This document shows positions 36,511 to 38,740 of a stretch of DNA of 38,740 bases, in pieces. The translations under genes and the position numbers were made by a program. Origin of the DNA: Clostridiales bacterium. Its GTDB lineage: Bacteria; Bacillota; Clostridia; Monoglobales; Monoglobaceae. The stretch covers positions 1 to 38,740 of the forward strand of contig JAHZIG010000027.1 of the NCBI GenBank assembly GCA_019419865.1. The letters run 5' to 3'. Numbering within the stretch: position 1 is the first letter of the stretch; every line of letters starts with the position of its first letter. The notes below the pieces were generated by a model. It searched no databases and was not told where the DNA came from. It saw only the letters and a list, made by a program, of their open reading frames with translations.

Positions 36511-37947
36511 TTACAAACGTTTAGCGGGCTGCGCGTCGTCGCCAAACTCCGGCAGATACGGCGCGATAGCCGATATTATTTTTTCTCTCGCGCCGATGTC
36601 GTTCTTCAGCAGATTGATCACCCGCTTAGGATAATCGCCTCCGCCAAGCCCGAACTTTGAGCCTATCCTCTTGCTCAGATCCTTATAGTTAAATATCCTG
36701 AGGACGTCGTCTATGGTTTTCGCGTCCGAATAGAGCCGTTTTTTGGATTCAAACAGCGAGCGTATCTTTTCCTCGGAAAATTCGCTGTATATGTATTCCT
36801 CGACGTCCTTCGAGCCGAGTTTTCCGTCTATGAAATTGATCTTGCCGATCTTCTTGTTAAGCTCTATCTTAAACGCCTCCGCCGCCTGTTTCAGGATCTC
36901 GCCGCCGTAGATACTGCGTATCAGATCCTCGGCGTTTGCCAGCGCGTCGCTTTCGCAGCCGAGCTGGATCTGCATGATCCTAAGCAGTTCCGGGACTAAA
37001 AACAGGTTTTCTACCTCGGCTACTTTTATACAAAACACTCCGTCTTCGCTTAGCTCCAATATCTCCGCGTCGCTTCTGAAATCGCGGTCTATCACTCCGT
37101 ATATCTCCATATTTTCGAATAGGCCGCGCCGTTTTTTAGCCCGCATTATCTTCATGACCTGCTGACACCCGCCGCAGGGGATCACGCTAAAGCCTCTGTC
37201 GCCGTATATTTCCGAGTAGAGCATATAGTCCAAGCTCTCCTTCGTCCCTTCGGACAAAATGAATTTTCCGTTTCCGCCAAGTATCTCGTAGAGCGCGGAT
37301 TTATCGAATTCAGGGTAATCGTCCGTATTTATGAATTCGTATTCCCAGCGTTCGTTTCCGTTTTTGTCCACCGAATACGATCCGACTTTGAGCGCCGCCG
37401 ACGAATTTCTTGAAACGGCGAAGTCCATATCGTGGGTTATATAGATAAACGCCGCGTCCGATCTCAGCGCCTCGAGCCTGTCCCACAGCTTGGAGCAGAC
37501 GCTTCGCCGCATATGCAGCTCCGGCTCGTCCGCTATCAAAACCGATTCGGGCTTTAAAACGAGCGTCTTATACGCATAAAATACCATGGCCTTTTCGCCG
37601 TCGCTGAGGCGGTTTAGCGGATACAAGACCTCGGCGCCGCCGGATACGTCCGAAACGCATACTGATCCGGAGTCAAAAACCAGCTTTTTGTTTATTAGTA
37701 TCCTCGACAATATAGCGTTCAGTCCGGATACGAGCGCCCTTATCTCCATATCGTCGCGCGCCGAACCAAGTTCGCGGTTTAGGTCGAAATTTTGCGCGTC
37801 GTATCCCGAAACGACGGCGACTGCGTCTTTGTTTAAATCGCATATCTCCAGACAGAGTTTGGTCTTGCCGGATCCGTTAGCGCCCAGAACTATCAGCGGC
37901 TGCGACGGATCGAGATCTGCGGTTCCGTTTGGAAAGTTTATCTTCAT
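36511..37947 (-). CDS. ABC-type ATPase fused to a DUF4435 (TOPRIM-like) domain, OLD/PARIS-like
   Basis: A 478-residue fusion. Residues 1-190 form an ABC/SMC-like ATPase: Walker A GANGSGKT (22-29), signature LSDGE (114-118), Walker B VLIADEPELHM (Glu141) and switch YITHD (His172). There is no coiled-coil insertion. Residues ~225-330 fit DUF4435: FILSEGTKE (Glu233), VIDRD (Asp287, Asp289) and VAEVENLFLVPE, the pattern of a TOPRIM metal site. The last ~150 residues are helical. The same pair of domains occurs in OLD-like nucleases and, fused or as AriA plus AriB, in the PARIS anti-phage system. A strong promoter and a structured leader lie upstream. Anti-phage function is inference. Confidence 0.82.
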   Translation of the reverse strand: MKINFPNGTADLDPSQPLIVLGANGSGKTKLCLEICDLNKDAVAVVSGYDAQNFDLNRELGSARDDMEIRALVSGLNAILSRILINKKLVFDSGSVCVSDVSGGAEVLYPLNRLSDGEKAMVFYAYKTLVLKPESVLIADEPELHMRRSVCSKLWDRLEALRSDAAFIYITHDMDFAVSRNSSAALKVGSYSVDKNGNERWEYEFINTDDYPEFDKSALYEILGGNGKFILSEGTKESLDYMLYSEIYGDRGFSVIPCGGCQQVMKIMRAKKRRGLFENMEIYGVIDRDFRSDAEILELSEDGVFCIKVAEVENLFLVPELLRIMQIQLGCESDALANAEDLIRSIYGGEILKQAAEAFKIELNKKIGKINFIDGKLGSKDVEEYIYSEFSEEKIRSLFESKKRLYSDAKTIDDVLRIFNYKDLSKRIGSKFGLGGGDYPKRVINLLKNDIGAREKIISAIAPYLPEFGDDAQPAKRL

Positions 37948-37987
37948 TTTATCACATCCGTGCGTCGGTAATTTTCTTTCGTTTCAA

Positions 37988-38059
37988 AAGCCGTTTCCGT
38001 TAGCCCGCCTAAATCGCCGAAGGCTTATAAAAACGCGGCGCACCGGCTTAAAACGGCTT
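37988..38059 (-). promoter_or_regulatory. Structured leader of the ATPase-DUF4435 gene
   Basis: AAGCCGTTT (37988-37996) and AAACGGCTT (38051-38059) form a perfect 9-bp inverted repeat with 54 bases between. Both lie inside the ~140-base leader expected from the promoter at 38097-38125. Confidence 0.5.
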
Positions 38060-38096
38060 GCTTTTTTTCAAGTTTACCTGTTCGTTTAATACCTAT

Positions 38097-38125
38097 AATA
38101 TACCAAAAAACAGGCGTGGAGTCAA
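38097..38125 (-). promoter_or_regulatory. Promoter of the ATPase-DUF4435 gene
   Basis: Read on the minus strand: TTGACT (38125-38120), 17-base spacer, TATATT (38102-38097), with TG one base before the -10. The first two T of the -35 are the last bases of the repeat element that starts at 38124. Confidence 0.7.
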
Positions 38126-38306
38126 CGTAGAGATTAGGGATTAGCGATTAGCGAATAGGGAGTGAAATTTGATTGTTTAACGTCGAACGCTTAAGTCGGC
38201 GGAATGGAATACTATGTTTTCCTATGCGGCTACAGACGCCGTTTTTACGGCTACAGAAGCGCTTTGGACTCCTATTCGCTAATCTCTAATCTCTAATCGC
38301 TACGTT
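38124..38306. repeat. ~180-bp element with heptad terminal inverted repeats, copy B
   Basis: The left end is AACGTAGAGATTAGGG with TTAGCGA heptads. The right end is CTATTCG then three CTAATCN heptads and CTACGTT, its near-perfect reverse complement over ~40 bases. The interior shares TACTATGTTTTCCTAT with copy A (TACTCTGTTTTCCTAT). A further heptad block and CTACGTT (38307-38329) repeat the right end. No coding capacity. Confidence 0.8.
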
Positions 38307-38337
38307 CGCTAATCGCTAATCGCTACGTTCGTTTACC

Positions 38338-38347
38338 CCCCCGGGGG
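38338..38347. repeat. CCCCCGGGGG palindrome
   Basis: A perfect 10-bp palindrome within a run of seven C and five G, followed by TATTTTTCC, between the heptad element and the TGGGGAGT cluster. Confidence 0.6.
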
Positions 38348-38410
38348 TATTTTTCCTATTTTTATACTTTTGTTTAAAGTTTTACCTATACGAAATATTA
38401 TCACAAAAAT

Positions 38411-38740
38411 AAAACTCCCCATTATTGGGTAACGTTTTTGCGGGCTTTGCGCCGTTTTAGGGTCAAAAATGGGGAGTTTTGTTTTCTTACACATTATTAC
38501 AAATGCATTAAATGTCCGATTCAAGAGCGACGCGCTTTGTAAAATGGGGAGTTTTTAAGCCGTTATGGGGAGTAAATGGGGAGTCTTTTTTTGAAAATCT
38601 CCCCACGAAGAATAACGTTTTCACGGTATTTTGCGGGCGTTATGGGGAGTTTGGGGAGTTTTTTAAAAATAGTTAACGTAAAAAATAAAAAAGGCTATGT
38701 CACAACAAACAGTTGATAAATAGCCATTTTTATAGGGGAG
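38411..38740. repeat. Cluster of TGGGGAGT boxes in duplicated hairpin modules
   Basis: TGGGGAGT starts at 38470, 38545, 38566, 38577 and 38643; GGGGAGT follows at 38653; inverted ACTCCCCA is at 38414; an inverted variant is at 38598-38605; AGGGGAG is cut by the window end at 38734. Two hairpin modules are related: 38411-38480 (arms AAAACTCCCCAT and ATGGGGAGTTTT) and 38598-38650. Both enclose TAACGTTTT, CGG and a TTTGCG/TTTTGCG core. CGTTATGGGGAGT also recurs at 38561 and 38638. No gene is visible; a 63-residue minus-strand frame across it has no support. Confidence 0.8.
38687..38732. terminator. Two-tier hairpin, probable bidirectional terminator
   Basis: GGCTAT (38693-38698) pairs with ATAGCC (38720-38725); inside, CAAC (38703-38706) pairs with GTTG (38712-38715). 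T-runs follow on both strands, longer on the minus strand, so it may end a gene entering from the right. Confidence 0.6.

Noticed and set aside
36291..36545. Minus-strand frame rich in Ser-Arg-Arg repeats
   Set aside because: TTG start inside the ATPase coding region without a binding site; low complexity comes from the tandem repeats.
36398..36634. Plus-strand frame with repeated NCELCV hexapeptides, metallothionein-like
   Set aside because: It is simply the translation of the 18-bp repeats, has no ribosome binding site, and runs into the 3' end of the ATPase gene in the opposite direction.
38333..38524. 63-residue minus-strand frame in the right-end repeats
   Set aside because: It crosses the hairpin arms and the C/G palindrome, has no good ribosome binding site and resembles no protein.

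Overview
The window looks like a chromosomal segment of a spore-forming, pectin-degrading member of the Clostridia. Four things point there: a gpr spore protease next to lepA-hemW-hrcA-grpE-dnaK-dnaJ-prmA-rsmE in the usual Firmicutes order, a CIRCE operator, strong GGAGG ribosome binding sites, and gapped sigma-A promoters with frequent extended -10 elements. Base composition is moderate with heavy use of ATA for isoleucine. Genus cannot be resolved from the sequence alone.

Left third (1-13450), housekeeping and stress: a LysR-type regulator, the GPR spore protease, LepA (EF4), HemW, then the heat-shock operon hrcA-grpE-dnaK-dnaJ behind a TTGACA-N17-TAATAT promoter overlapping a CIRCE element. 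After it come prmA and rsmE, each with its own promoter, and a small four-helix membrane protein. A bidirectional terminator at 13421-13449 closes this block.

Middle (13455-34890), a pectin and galacturonate utilisation locus. It holds an AraC-type regulator divergent from uxaC, then kdgK, a 1,518-residue secreted modular PL1 pectate lyase, an LplB/YtcP/LplA-type oligosaccharide ABC importer without its ATPase, a signal-less pectin methylesterase (CE8), a signal-less polygalacturonase (GH28), uxaB, uxaA and a signal-less GH43 glycosidase. The implied flow is: the secreted lyase cuts pectin; the lipoprotein-dependent importer takes up oligogalacturonides that are probably still methylated; cytoplasmic CE8 and GH28 reduce them to galacturonate; UxaC, UxaB, UxaA and KdgK carry that to 2-keto-3-deoxy-6-phosphogluconate (KDPG). 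The KDPG aldolase, the enzymes for unsaturated uronates and the importer ATPase are not in the window.

Right end (34955-38740): a HIT protein, a YgjP-type zinc metallopeptidase, an 18-bp tandem repeat array, and an ABC-type ATPase fused to a DUF4435 (TOPRIM-like) domain. That architecture is shared with OLD-like nucleases and with fused PARIS anti-phage proteins. Upstream of it lies repeat-rich DNA: a ~180-bp element with heptad-built terminal inverted repeats, which has a second copy between uxaB and uxaA, and a cluster of TGGGGAGT boxes arranged in duplicated hairpin modules that runs off the window. This right end is the least explained part of the sequence.
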